This document shows positions 8,281 through 16,621 of a DNA stretch of 64,000 bases, piece after piece (the first letter of the stretch is position 1; each line of letters begins with the position of its first letter). A program made the translations under genes and the position numbers. This DNA comes from Haloferax prahovense DSM 18310 (lineage in GTDB: Archaea > Halobacteriota > Halobacteria > Halobacteriales > Haloferacaceae): NCBI RefSeq assembly GCF_000336815.1, contig NZ_AOLG01000009.1, forward strand, positions 332,582 to 396,581, given 5' to 3'. The notes beneath the pieces were generated by a model. It was given only the letters and a program-made list of their open reading frames with translations, was not told where the DNA came from and did not search any database.

Positions 8281-10035
8281 TCAGCGTCGCAGTCGCCGCG
8301 CGGCCAGTCCGGTGAGGACGAGCGCGACGACCGTCAGCCCCGGCGAGAACGGGATTCCAGTGTTCGTTCCGGCGGCGGCCGGTTCCAGCGGCGTCCGTTC
8401 GACGACCGGGAACGGCGTCTCAGTTGTCGTTTCTGCGGTCGATTCTGTTGGCGTCGCGGTCGGCGTGGCCGTCGGTGTCGGCGTCTTCGCGCCGGGTTCG
8501 AGCCGGACCATCGCGTCGTCGGCGACGATGGTGCCGACCGTCTCGTTGTCGTCCGCGGTCGCGTTGCCGTCGGTACCATTACCGTCGGTAGCGGTCCGGT
8601 ACGGCGCGTCGACCGCGACCGAGAAGTTCCCGTCGCGGTCGCGGTCCGCGTAGGCGATGGCGAGCAACTCCGCGTCGACCAACTGCCGACGGTCGAACTC
8701 CACGACGACGTTCTGGTGCGTCCCCGGCGGGAGATACGCGCTCGTCCCCAGCGGCTCCTCGTCGGCGGTCTCGACGGCGACGAATCCGCCGACCGAGAGG
8801 TTCACCCGGCTGATGGTGACGAACGTCCCGTCGGTCTCCTGGTCGACGAACCGGAGGTTCGCCTCGGAGTCGAGGATGCGCATCGTGTGTTCGGTCTCGT
8901 CACGGTAGTCGCGCACCCAAAGCGGGAACGTGAGCCCGCGGTCATCGGGCGCGAACGTGAGGTTCTGCGAGACGGTCCGGTTCGCCGTGACCGTCATCGG
9001 CACGAGCTTCAAGAACGGCTGCCCGGGGGCGCGCGCCCGGAGTTCGACGACGCTGTTCGGCGCGAGGGTGGTCTCGCCGGTGACGTTCACCCGCAGTGAC
9101 TCCCACGGGTACACCGTCTCGTTTCGCACCTCGATGGAGACGGTCGGTTCGACGAGTCGCACCCGCGAGCGCGCCGTGATGGTGTCCTCGTCGACGAAGT
9201 CGCTGTGGTCGCCGCGGAGCGTCACCTGCAGTTCGTACTCCTCGGTGTCACCTTCCAGCGGGAGTTCCGAGGTGTCCCAGACGACGAACACCTCGTCGTT
9301 TTCGAAGTCGGTGACGACCGTCGTCCCGTTTTCCGGCGTCGCGAGGAACGTCTGTTGTTCTCGGTTCGGCCGGACTTCGAGCTGATTCAGCGTAATTTCG
9401 ATGCCGCGTGCGTTCGCGCCGCCGGTCACGTCGTCCGGGTTCAGCGCCGACTCGAGTCCGCTCTCGTTGAGGCGGACGACCGCGAGGTCGCCCTTGGCGA
9501 CGGTCGTCCGCTCGGTCATCACGCCCCGAACGTCCCCGGGCGACACCGACGAGTCGGAGTCGTTCAGGCTCGCGGGCGCGACGTTGGTCGTCGCCGACGT
9601 GTTCCCGCGCTCCGTGACGTCGAGTTGGCCGATGGCGCGTTCGACGCCGTCGATGGTGACGTTCATCATGTACGTCGCCGGCTCGATCGGCTCGCTGAGG
9701 TGGCCGGTGTGGAGCGTCTTGTTGCCGCCACCGGAGACGTACGTCTCGGGCGCGCCAGTCGAGTTGTAGGTGTCGATGGTCAGGGTGGTCGTTCCCGACC
9801 CGACGAGGGCGACGGTCAGGTGGTAGCCGTAGCCGTCGCCGCCGATGTGGAGCGTGCCCGGCTGGGAGTGCTGGACGCGTATCTCGACGACGTCGCCGCG
9901 GGTGACGGTGGTAACGTCCTCGCCGAACGACGCGGTCGGCTCGTCGGCGGCGACTGCGGGCGTCGGAACCCAGAGCGCCGCGAGGAGAATCAACGCGGCG
10001 ACCAACACGGAGGGTGCGCGGACTGCGTAACTCAT
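8281..10035 (-). CDS. Secreted surface protein with C-terminal sorting-like tail
   Basis: A 584-residue protein with a Sec signal peptide (about residues 1-29, LVAALILLAALWVPTPAVA). A long beta-rich ectodomain follows, with repeated SVSPGDV/TVTRGDVV motifs typical of haloarchaeal BGTF-type surface domains. Then comes a Thr/Pro-rich low-complexity linker (around residues 520-550) suited to O-glycosylation, and finally a hydrophobic helix ending in RRLRR. The tail reads SPGLTVVALVLTG, resembling the PGF-CTERM signals cut by archaeosortase ArtA, but with PGL instead of PGF, so processing is uncertain. NxS/T sequons are numerous, fitting N-glycosylation by the AglD pathway encoded nearby. Confidence 0.78.
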   Translation of the reverse strand: MSYAVRAPSVLVAALILLAALWVPTPAVAADEPTASFGEDVTTVTRGDVVEIRVQHSQPGTLHIGGDGYGYHLTVALVGSGTTTLTIDTYNSTGAPETYVSGGGNKTLHTGHLSEPIEPATYMMNVTIDGVERAIGQLDVTERGNTSATTNVAPASLNDSDSSVSPGDVRGVMTERTTVAKGDLAVVRLNESGLESALNPDDVTGGANARGIEITLNQLEVRPNREQQTFLATPENGTTVVTDFENDEVFVVWDTSELPLEGDTEEYELQVTLRGDHSDFVDEDTITARSRVRLVEPTVSIEVRNETVYPWESLRVNVTGETTLAPNSVVELRARAPGQPFLKLVPMTVTANRTVSQNLTFAPDDRGLTFPLWVRDYRDETEHTMRILDSEANLRFVDQETDGTFVTISRVNLSVGGFVAVETADEEPLGTSAYLPPGTHQNVVVEFDRRQLVDAELLAIAYADRDRDGNFSVAVDAPYRTATDGNGTDGNATADDNETVGTIVADDAMVRLEPGAKTPTPTATPTATPTESTAETTTETPFPVVERTPLEPAAAGTNTGIPFSPGLTVVALVLTGLAARRLRR

Positions 10036-10175
10036 TTGGTGTGTCCCGGTCGGGGGGGTTGACGGTGGTTCCCCTCGGGGTCACATAAATCAACAGTCCC
10101 GATTATCAAAACGGAAAGTCGGATGGTCGAAGCCCGGACCTCGCGGCGGCTCGCGACCGGCGCGCCGTGGGGCGG

Positions 10176-10406
10176 TCAGACCGCGCCCGGGAACACGGTG
10201 ATGACGATGAGCCCGACAGCGAGGAGGACGCCGAGGAAAACGAACGCGACGTTTTCGGCCCGCGGTGACCCGGGCTCGATGGGGAGCTGTTCGATCTCGG
10301 GTTCGTCGTCGACGATGCCGTCGGGGCCGACGTCGTCGACGCCGAAGCGCCACTCGCCGTCGCCGTCGCGGTCGTCTTCGGCCTCGGGAGAGGGTGCGCG
10401 GGACAT
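10176..10406 (-). CDS. Small single-span membrane protein
   Basis: A 76-residue protein. The first ~50 residues are acidic and cytoplasmic in character; one membrane helix (about residues 52-72, VAFVFLGVLLAVGLIVITVF) ends at the C-terminus. It looks like the DUF7312-type small membrane proteins of haloarchaea, but I cannot confirm the family. It lies 41 bases downstream of pykA on the same strand and may be co-transcribed. No function can be assigned. Confidence 0.65.
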   Translation of the reverse strand: MSRAPSPEAEDDRDGDGEWRFGVDDVGPDGIVDDEPEIEQLPIEPGSPRAENVAFVFLGVLLAVGLIVITVFPGAV

Positions 10407-10447
10407 CGAATCGTGGGTAGGCGTCGCGGCCGGAAAGGGCTACCGCA

Positions 10448-12208
10448 CTACTTCCGGTTGCCGCGGTCGTGGCTGATGACGTCGCCCTCGTAGACGATGC
10501 CGCGTTCGGCGTGGAGCGTGACGGTCGCGCCCTGTTTGATGGTCTTCGGGAGCGGCGCGCCCGACACCATCGGGATGTCGAGTTCGCGCGCGACGAGCGC
10601 CGGGTAGCCGGTCATGCCCGCGCGGGCGTCGACGATGCCGGCGAGCTTGTCGGCGTCGCCGTTGAACTCGCCGTCGAACTCGGCGGACAGCGCGAGAATC
10701 GCGCCCTCGGGCACGTCCGTGAGGTCGCCGTCCTCGGTGCGGTAGAGGGGACCGGCGACCCGGCCGCTGACGATTTTCCGACCCGTGGCGACGGGCTCGG
10801 CGGCGACGTGGACCTTGAGCATGTTCGTCGTGTTCGTTCCTTCGAGCTCCGTCATCATGCCGGAGAGGACGACGATGGTGTCGCCGGACTCCGCGACGCC
10901 GGCGTCGAGCGCGGCGGTGACGGCGTCGTCCATGACGCCCTCCACGCTCGGGCTGTAGTCGGCGTACTGCGCCGAGACGCCCCACGAGACGGCGAGCTGA
11001 CGGCGCGTCCGGTCGTTCGGCGTGACGGCGACGACGGGGACGCCGGGGCGGAACTTCGCGGTCTTCCGGGCGGTGTAACCGGACTCGGAGACGGCGACGA
11101 CGGCCGCGGCGTTCACGTCGCGGGCGAGGTAGCGCGCCGAGCGAGCCAGCGCCTCGGTGCGGGAGCCCTCGTCGGCGGTCGGGACGCGCTGTTCTTGGCT
11201 CTCGTCGTACTCGGGGCTCTCTTCGACTTCCTCGACGATGCGGGACATCGTCTCGACGACGCGGACGGGGTGGTCGCCGACGGCGGTCTCGCCGGAGAGC
11301 ATCACGGCGTCGGTGCCGTCGAGGACGGCGTTGGCCACGTCGGACGCCTCCGCGCGGGTCGGGCGGCGCGAGCGGACCATCGAGTCGAGCATCTCGGTCG
11401 CGGTGATGACCGGCGCGCCCGCGGCCTGCGCTTTGCGGATGGTGCGCTTCTGGATGATGGGAACCTCTTCGAGAGGGCACTCGACGCCGAGGTCGCCCCG
11501 AGCGACCATCACGCCGTGGGCCGCCTGGATGATTTCGTCGAGATTCTCGACCGCGCCGGCGCGCTCGATTTTGGCGATAATGGGAATCTCCGCGCCGAGG
11601 TTCTCGAGGGTGTCGCTGATGGTGTAAACGTCCTCCGCGTCGCGGATGAACGAGGCGGCGACGTAGTCGACTTCCTTCTTGGCGGCGAGCTTCAGGTTCT
11701 CGTAGTCGGAGTCGGTGATGAGGTCGATGTCGAGGTCGACGCCGGGGACGTTCACGCCCTTACGCGAACTGAGCTTCCCGCCGGAGACGATGGTCGCGTG
11801 GACCGAGTCGTCCTCGACGCGCTCGACGGTGGCTTCGATGCGGCCGTCGTCGAGGAGGATGGTGTCGCCGGACTCCGCGGCGGTGATGGAGTACGACAGG
11901 CCGACGGCCTCAGGCGTGGCGTCGTCGCCCTCGTAGAAGCGGACCTCGCTTCCGGTTTCGAGGTAGATGTCCTCGTCGATGTCGGCGGTTCGTACCTCGG
12001 GGCCCTGCAGGTCGAGCATGGCCGCGAGCGGTTCGTCGGTCGCGTCGTCGACGGCGCGGATGCTGTCGATGACGTCGGACCGGTGTTCGACGTTGCCGTG
12101 GCTCGCGTTCATCCGGGCGACGCTCATGCCGGCGTCGGCGAGCCCGCGAATCGTCTCTCGGTCGAAGGACGCGGGACCGAGGGTGCAGACGATTTTTGCG
12201 TTTCTCAT
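10448..12208 (-). CDS. pykA: Pyruvate kinase with extra C-terminal phosphohistidine-like domain
   Basis: A 586-residue pyruvate kinase (PEP + ADP to pyruvate + ATP), the last step of the lower glycolytic pathway. The N-terminus MRNAKIVCTLGPAS and MNASHGN, the active-site region IIAKIERAGAVENLDEI and VARGDLGVE, and ATEMLDSM are all canonical. The protein is about 110 residues longer than the standard enzyme. The extra C-terminal domain (about 480-586) resembles the phosphohistidine domain of PEP synthase, but TSHAA is replaced by TGYPA near residue 532, removing the phospho-accepting His. Such a His-less extension is known in some bacterial pyruvate kinases. An inverted repeat at 12248-12272 lies upstream of the TATA-like element. 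Confidence 0.95.
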   Translation of the reverse strand: MRNAKIVCTLGPASFDRETIRGLADAGMSVARMNASHGNVEHRSDVIDSIRAVDDATDEPLAAMLDLQGPEVRTADIDEDIYLETGSEVRFYEGDDATPEAVGLSYSITAAESGDTILLDDGRIEATVERVEDDSVHATIVSGGKLSSRKGVNVPGVDLDIDLITDSDYENLKLAAKKEVDYVAASFIRDAEDVYTISDTLENLGAEIPIIAKIERAGAVENLDEIIQAAHGVMVARGDLGVECPLEEVPIIQKRTIRKAQAAGAPVITATEMLDSMVRSRRPTRAEASDVANAVLDGTDAVMLSGETAVGDHPVRVVETMSRIVEEVEESPEYDESQEQRVPTADEGSRTEALARSARYLARDVNAAAVVAVSESGYTARKTAKFRPGVPVVAVTPNDRTRRQLAVSWGVSAQYADYSPSVEGVMDDAVTAALDAGVAESGDTIVVLSGMMTELEGTNTTNMLKVHVAAEPVATGRKIVSGRVAGPLYRTEDGDLTDVPEGAILALSAEFDGEFNGDADKLAGIVDARAGMTGYPALVARELDIPMVSGAPLPKTIKQGATVTLHAERGIVYEGDVISHDRGNRK

Positions 12209-12227
12209 GGCGTCGCCTACGAGTGAC

Positions 12228-12239
12228 TGATAAAAAAGC
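12228..12239 (-). promoter_or_regulatory. TATA-like element of pykA
   Basis: On the minus strand this reads cttttttatcag, about 20-31 bases before the pykA ATG at 12208. That is the right spacing for a leaderless archaeal promoter. Confidence 0.5.
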
Positions 12240-12247
12240 CCGATGAT

Positions 12248-12272
12248 GAACCCGGTGCCGAGTAACGGGTTC
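12248..12272. promoter_or_regulatory. Inverted repeat upstream of pykA
   Basis: Perfect 7-base arms GAACCCG (12248-12254) and CGGGTTC (12266-12272) around an 11-base spacer, just upstream of the pykA TATA element. Two readings are possible: a regulator-binding site for pykA, or, together with the T run at 12229-12235 on the minus strand, a terminator for the preceding lipoprotein gene. Confidence 0.4.
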
Positions 12273-12322
12273 GCATACGTACTCTCTATAGTTCGCCCGT
12301 CGAACTGACCGCTCGGTCGCCC

Positions 12323-12610
12323 TCACGAAACTATAATGGTCGTTCGGTAAATTCTCTCGTCGTATCTGACGTAGCCGGGGTCGCGGAACTCGTTTCTGTC
12401 CGTTCCCTCTCGGAGGGTCACGGTCTCGCCTCCGAGCGCCTCGCGAAACGCCGACTGCTGGGCCGGCGCGAGGTTCTGGTACGAGACGGCGCCCTCGCCC
12501 TGCGGGAGGTCGTCGACCCGGGCGACGCTCAGTCTCGCGGTCCCGCTCGTGCCGCCGAGACAGCCCGTCGAGACGACGAGCGCCACGGCGAGTAACACGC
12601 TGAGTCGCAT
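12323..12610 (-). CDS. Small lipoprotein, paralogue of the upstream gene
   Basis: A 95-residue protein with a short signal peptide and a lipobox-like STGC (Cys at about residue 17), suggesting lipid anchoring on the outer face of the membrane. The mature part contains VDDLPQGEGAVSYQNL and NEFRDPGYVRYD. Both recur in the gene at 12681-12986 (VDELPQGQGAVAFGNL, NEFADPGYVRYD), so the two are tandem paralogues. The fold and role are unknown to me; I recall such haloarchaeal proteins under DUF7979, without certainty. It is followed by pykA on the same strand. Confidence 0.7.
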   Translation of the reverse strand: MRLSVLLAVALVVSTGCLGGTSGTARLSVARVDDLPQGEGAVSYQNLAPAQQSAFREALGGETVTLREGTDRNEFRDPGYVRYDERIYRTTIIVS

Positions 12611-12680
12611 GGCGGCGCTCCATCGTCGCCGCTCAAATCGGCTCCGATTGTGGCGCGGGATTCGAGCGTCGAACGCCGAC

Positions 12681-12986
12681 TCAGCCGGAGACGGTCGTCC
12701 GGTAGATGTCGCCGTCGTACCGGACGTAGCCGGGGTCGGCGAACTCGTTTCTCGCGGCCTCGTTCGGTATCGCCGCCGGTTCGCCGGTCGAGACTGCCTC
12801 CTCGAACGTCTCGCGCTGGTCGGGGTCGAGGTTGCCGAAGGCCACCGCGCCCTGTCCCTGCGGGAGTTCGTCCACGCGCTCGACGGTCAGGGTGCCAGCG
12901 CCGCCGCCCGTGACCGCGGCGACGACGCCCGCGAACACCGCGAGCGCGACGACGATTCCGACCGCTTCCCGTCTTCCGATTCGCAT
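12681..12986 (-). CDS. Small membrane-anchored protein, paralogue of the downstream lipoprotein
   Basis: A 101-residue protein with an N-terminal hydrophobic helix (about residues 8-27, AVGIVVALAVFAGVVAAVTG) but no lipobox cysteine. It is therefore probably an uncleaved anchor or a plain signal peptide. The rest matches the adjacent lipoprotein in the DLPQG, PGYVRYD and IYRTT blocks, indicating tandem duplication followed by divergence of the anchoring mode. Function unknown. Confidence 0.68.
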   Translation of the reverse strand: MRIGRREAVGIVVALAVFAGVVAAVTGGGAGTLTVERVDELPQGQGAVAFGNLDPDQRETFEEAVSTGEPAAIPNEAARNEFADPGYVRYDGDIYRTTVSG

Positions 12987-13116
12987 GGACGACGCTCGGG
13001 AGTCGGCGCAGTTAGGCGCTGTGGTCCACGCCTGATACGAGGGCGGTGGCGCGGTCGAGACGGCGCGTCGAAAAAACGGGTCGCGAGCGGTCGCGTATCG
13101 GGTCGCGGACGGTCGC

Positions 13117-15252
13117 TTACTGGACCTTCGTGCCGGGGACGGCGTCGCCGTGGGTGGTCAGGATGTCGGCCTCGTCGCCCGCGGCCAACAGCATCCCGTT
13201 GGACTCGACGCCGAACAGTTCGGCCTTCTCGAGGTTGGCGACGATGATGACCTTCGACCCGGCGAGCGAGTCGAGGTCGTGGAGCTGTTTGATGCCGGCG
13301 ACGATTTGACGCTCTTCGACGCCGATGTCGACGGTGAGTTTGGCGAGCTTGTCCGCGCCGTCGATGCCCTCGGCGGCGACGATTTCGCCCACGCGGATGT
13401 CGAGGCCCTGGAAGTCCTCGAAGCTGATGCGGTCGTCGGCGAGGGGTTCGAAGTCGATGTCGGCGTCAGCGTCGGAGTCTGCGTCCATGTTCTCCTCCGC
13501 GTCCTCGTCGGACTCGTCGCTTTCGGATTCCGTCTCGGCCACGCGCGCTTCGAGCTTCTCGTTGAGCTCCTCGACGCGCTCGTCTTCGATTTTCTCGAAC
13601 AGCGCCTCGGGCTCGCCGAAGGACGCCGGCGGGGCCTCGAAGGCGGCGTCGACGCCGGTGTCGGCCACCGACCCGTCCTCGCCGAGTTGCTCCCAGAGCG
13701 CCTGCATCTTGTCCGGCGCGACGGGGAAGAACAGCACGGCGATGGCCTTCGCAATCTGCACGCAGTCGCGGATGACCTGCGCCGCGGCCTCGGGGTCCTC
13801 GTCGGTGAGCTTCCACGGCTCGTTGCGCTGGATGTACTCGTTGCCGAACTGCGCGAGGCGGACGGCGGCGTTGCCGGACTTCCGGACCGAGTAGTCGTTG
13901 ATGCCGGCTTCGAACTCGTCGATGGCCTCCTGAATGCGGGCTTCGACTTCCTCGGACACCTCCGCAGCGCGAGACTCCGTCTCACTGGCCTCCGAGTGTA
14001 ACTCGGAGACATCCGGCGTCCCCTCGAAGTTGCGGTACGCGAAGAGCATCGACCGGTAGAGGAAGTTGCCGACCGTACCGACGAGTTCGCTGTTCACGCG
14101 GTCTTTGAACTTCGACCACGAGAAGTCCACGTCCTGCTGGACCCCGCCGTTGGTGGCGAGGTAGTACCGAAGCAGGTCGGGATGGAAGCCCTCGTCGAGG
14201 TACTCGTCGGCCCAGACGGCGCGGTTGCGCGAGGTGGAAAAGCCCTTGCCGTTGAGCGTGATGAAGCCGGAGGCCATGACCGCGCGCGGTTCGACGTAGC
14301 CCGCGCCGCGGAGCATCGCCGGCCAGAACACGGTGTGGTGCTGGATGATGTCGCGGCCGATGATGTGGACGATGTCGCCGGACTCCTTCCACGCGGCCTC
14401 CCAGTCGAACGTGTCGGCTCCGACGCGCTCCGTGTACTGCTTGGTGGAAGAGACGTACTCGATGGGCGCGTCGACCCAGACGTACAGCACGAGGTCGTCA
14501 CCCTCCTCTCCGGGGTAGTCGATGCCCCAGTCCATGTCCCGGGTGATACACCAGTCCTGCAGTTCGCCCTCGATCCACTCGCGGGGCTGGTTCTGGGCGT
14601 TCGAGGTGCCTTCGAGGCGGTCGATGAACTCCTGAAGGTAGTCTTGGAGGTCGGAGACCGCGAAGAACTTGTGCTCGCGCTCGCGGTACTCCGCGGCGTT
14701 GCCAGTGAGCGTCGAGGTCGGGGCTTCGATTTCGCCGGGTTCGAGGTGGCGACCGCAGCCCTCGTCGCACTCGTCGCCGCGGGCGTGCGCGCCGCAGTAC
14801 GGACAGGCGCCCTCGACGAAGCGGTCGGGGAGCCACTGGTCCGCTTCGGGGTCGTAGGCGACCGGAATCTCCTTCTCGTAGACGTAGCCCTCGGCTTCGA
14901 GCGTGCGGACGATTTCCTGGGTCAGTTCGGTGTTCGTCTCGTCGTGGGTGTGGCCGTAGTTGTCGAACTCGATGTTGAAGCGGGGGAACGTCGCCTCGTA
15001 CTTCTCGTGGTGGCGGAGCGCGAACTCCTCGGGCGTGACGCCCTCCTTCTCGGCGTTGACGGCGACGGGCGTGCCGTGCATGTCCGACCCGCTGACGAAG
15101 GCCGTCTTTTGGCCGAGTGTTCGCAGCGAGCGACTGTAGATGTCGCCGCCGACGTACGTTCTGAGGTGGCCGATGTGGAGGTCGCCGTTGGCGTACGGCA
15201 GTCCACACGTCACCACCGCTGGCTTCTCCGTGGGGAAGTCCTCGTGACTCAT
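13117..15252 (-). CDS. metS: Methionyl-tRNA synthetase
   Basis: A 711-residue class I synthetase that charges tRNA-Met. The HIGH motif appears in YANGDLHIGHLRT (about residues 20-32). The zinc knuckle CPYCGAHARGDECDEGC lies near residue 145. The KMSKS loop is the variant FSTSR in LNGKGFSTSRNRAVW. A highly acidic linker (DESDEDAEENMDADSDADAD) leads to a C-terminal EMAP/Trbp-like OB tRNA-binding domain (about 610-711, GLDIRVGEIVAAEGI and SNGMLLAAGD), which also promotes dimerisation. The ATG at 15252 is leaderless-compatible: a TATA-like TTTAG lies about 27 bases upstream, inside an inverted repeat. Confidence 0.96.
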   Translation of the reverse strand: MSHEDFPTEKPAVVTCGLPYANGDLHIGHLRTYVGGDIYSRSLRTLGQKTAFVSGSDMHGTPVAVNAEKEGVTPEEFALRHHEKYEATFPRFNIEFDNYGHTHDETNTELTQEIVRTLEAEGYVYEKEIPVAYDPEADQWLPDRFVEGACPYCGAHARGDECDEGCGRHLEPGEIEAPTSTLTGNAAEYREREHKFFAVSDLQDYLQEFIDRLEGTSNAQNQPREWIEGELQDWCITRDMDWGIDYPGEEGDDLVLYVWVDAPIEYVSSTKQYTERVGADTFDWEAAWKESGDIVHIIGRDIIQHHTVFWPAMLRGAGYVEPRAVMASGFITLNGKGFSTSRNRAVWADEYLDEGFHPDLLRYYLATNGGVQQDVDFSWSKFKDRVNSELVGTVGNFLYRSMLFAYRNFEGTPDVSELHSEASETESRAAEVSEEVEARIQEAIDEFEAGINDYSVRKSGNAAVRLAQFGNEYIQRNEPWKLTDEDPEAAAQVIRDCVQIAKAIAVLFFPVAPDKMQALWEQLGEDGSVADTGVDAAFEAPPASFGEPEALFEKIEDERVEELNEKLEARVAETESESDESDEDAEENMDADSDADADIDFEPLADDRISFEDFQGLDIRVGEIVAAEGIDGADKLAKLTVDIGVEERQIVAGIKQLHDLDSLAGSKVIIVANLEKAELFGVESNGMLLAAGDEADILTTHGDAVPGTKVQ

Positions 15253-15272
15253 ATGTGTCGTGTATCTCGGAA

Positions 15273-15289
15273 GCGGGCCTAAAGCCCGC
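15273..15289. promoter_or_regulatory. Palindrome enclosing the metS TATA-like element
   Basis: On the minus strand it reads GCGGGC-TTTAG-GCCCGC: perfect 6-base arms around a TATA-like core about 26-30 bases before the metS ATG. A bound protein would block TBP directly, so this could be an operator. It may equally be a fortuitous GC-rich BRE context. Confidence 0.35.
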
Positions 15290-15472
15290 CGCTTCGGATG
15301 CGTCTGTCTGGCGGTGCGATATCGCCCCGAGGTTCGCCGGACCCGACCGTCGTCTCACGTTACCGAGTCGACGGCCGGAGGCGGGTCCACCCGCGGCTAA
15401 AAGAACGCGCGCATACGCATGTTGTCGGGGAGACCCGTCGCGGTCACACCGGTACTGAAGCCGAGCAGGCGT

Positions 15473-15480
15473 ATAAATCG
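15473..15480 (+). promoter_or_regulatory. Strong TATA box
   Basis: The sequence gtataaat predicts transcription starting near 15503. No start codon lies there in the frame of the following gene, so the transcript would carry a leader of about 87 bases before the GTG at 15590, which is unusual for a haloarchaeon. Confidence 0.5.
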
Positions 15481-15589
15481 TTGGGAGCGCTCGGGACCGC
15501 CGCACTCGACCGGTCACGACCGAACGCGTCGGCGACGCGCCAACACGAGTCACGCAACCGCTATCTCGTCGACCGACGCTCTCTCCGTC

Positions 15590-15943
15590 GTGACTACGAC
15601 TACCGCCTCCCAACCCGCACGGAGCGTCGGCTTCGCCGCCGTGTTCGCCGTCCTCCTCGGCCTGTTCGTCTCCGGCTACGGCCTCCTCCTCGTCCCGCAG
15701 TCGCCCCTCGGTGGCGGCTGGATTCTCGCTATCGGCGTCTCGCTCGCGCTCGCCGGACTCTTCGCGATCGAGTCGGTCGGCCGACGCCTCGGCCTGTCCG
15801 CGGCCACGTGCCGGACGCTGTCGCTGTCGTTCGCGGCGCTCGCAGCCATCCTCTTCGTCGCGTTCGTCGTCGTCAACTACGCGTCCGTCGAGTCGTTCGA
15901 AGCGACCTCGGAGACAGCGACGGGGGCAGAAACGAGCGGCTGA
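15590..15943 (+). CDS. Small membrane protein with three helices
   Basis: A 117-residue protein with three hydrophobic segments (about residues 10-30, 38-58 and 72-95) and a hydrophilic Ser/Thr/Glu tail. The GTG at 15590 is chosen because the protein-like sequence TTTTASQPARSVGFAAVFAV begins there. The in-frame codons back to an ATG at 15419 give an Arg/Ser-rich stretch that looks non-coding. No family recognised. Confidence 0.6.
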   Translation: MTTTTASQPARSVGFAAVFAVLLGLFVSGYGLLLVPQSPLGGGWILAIGVSLALAGLFAIESVGRRLGLSAATCRTLSLSFAALAAILFVAFVVVNYASVESFEATSETATGAETSG

Positions 15944-16005
15944 CAGCGGTACTGACGGCGACGCGACAACGACGGCGGGGTGACCGACCCGCGCGTGCGC
16001 TCCGC

Positions 16006-16572
16006 TCAGAGGAACGCCAGCGCGGCCTCGATTCCGATGACCGTCACGACGAGTCGACCGCAGGAGCCGACGAACGTCGCGGCCGCGAACTTGAGGTAGT
16101 CGTCTTCGAGGACCGAAAACGCGTAAATCGAGAGCGTGTCGGGAAAGCCCGGCACGCAGAGCGCGGCCGCGAGGCCGGCGAAGCCCCAGTTCTGTGCGAT
16201 TTGGACGGCCTTGCGCTCGGTCCAGCCCATCACGTCGACCGGGAGCCGTTCGAGCGCCCGCTCGACGTAGCCCGACTCCTTCGTCTGGCGGCCGATGTGG
16301 AACGCGAAGACGCTTCCTGCGGCCTTGCCCGCGCCGCTAACGAGGATGATGACCGCCAGCTTCGCGCCGTAGGGGAGCCCGAGGTCGAGCGGCGCGGCGA
16401 GGACGATTTCGCTTACGCCGGGGAGGGCGAAGGCGATGAGAAACGAGTACGCGAAGATGATGACCAACCCGACCCAGCCCGTGGCCGTCTCGACGAGCGA
16501 CGAGAGCCACGAAAAGTCGGGGTACAGACTGAGCGTCAGGTCTGCGAGCGATGCGAACGCGGTGAGAGACAC
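16006..16572 (-). CDS. VTT/DedA-like (YqaA family) membrane protein
   Basis: A 188-residue integral membrane protein of the VTT (SNARE-associated/DedA) superfamily. The family's re-entrant helix pattern is seen in LPGVSEIVLAAPLDLGLPYG and in the glycine-rich VSGAGKAAGSVFAFHIGRQ. The later PGFPDTLSIYAF is the second conserved loop. Bacterial and eukaryotic relatives act in lipid scrambling and flippase-like recycling of lipid carriers. It lies 49 bases downstream of mfnA on the same strand. Confidence 0.8.
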   Translation of the reverse strand: MSLTAFASLADLTLSLYPDFSWLSSLVETATGWVGLVIIFAYSFLIAFALPGVSEIVLAAPLDLGLPYGAKLAVIILVSGAGKAAGSVFAFHIGRQTKESGYVERALERLPVDVMGWTERKAVQIAQNWGFAGLAAALCVPGFPDTLSIYAFSVLEDDYLKFAAATFVGSCGRLVVTVIGIEAALAFL

Positions 16573-16621
16573 ACGAGAGGGTCGAAGCCAGTCGGTTGTA
16601 AGTTTTCAGGTTCGGACCGGC

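Larger units (their letters stand above)
15253..15589. other. 337-base divergent intergenic region
   Basis: This spacer separates metS (minus) from a small membrane protein gene (plus). It holds the metS-proximal palindrome at 15273-15289, a 10-base palindrome GCGATATCGC at 15316-15325, and a strong TATA box gtataaat at 15473-15480 for plus-strand transcription. I see no tRNA-like T-arm and no convincing small gene in it. Confidence 0.6.

Noticed and set aside
15419-15589. An N-terminal extension of the three-helix protein from ATG 15419
   Set aside because: The 57 added residues are Arg/Ser/Thr-rich and unlike the rest, and a strong TATA box (15473-15480) lies inside the stretch.
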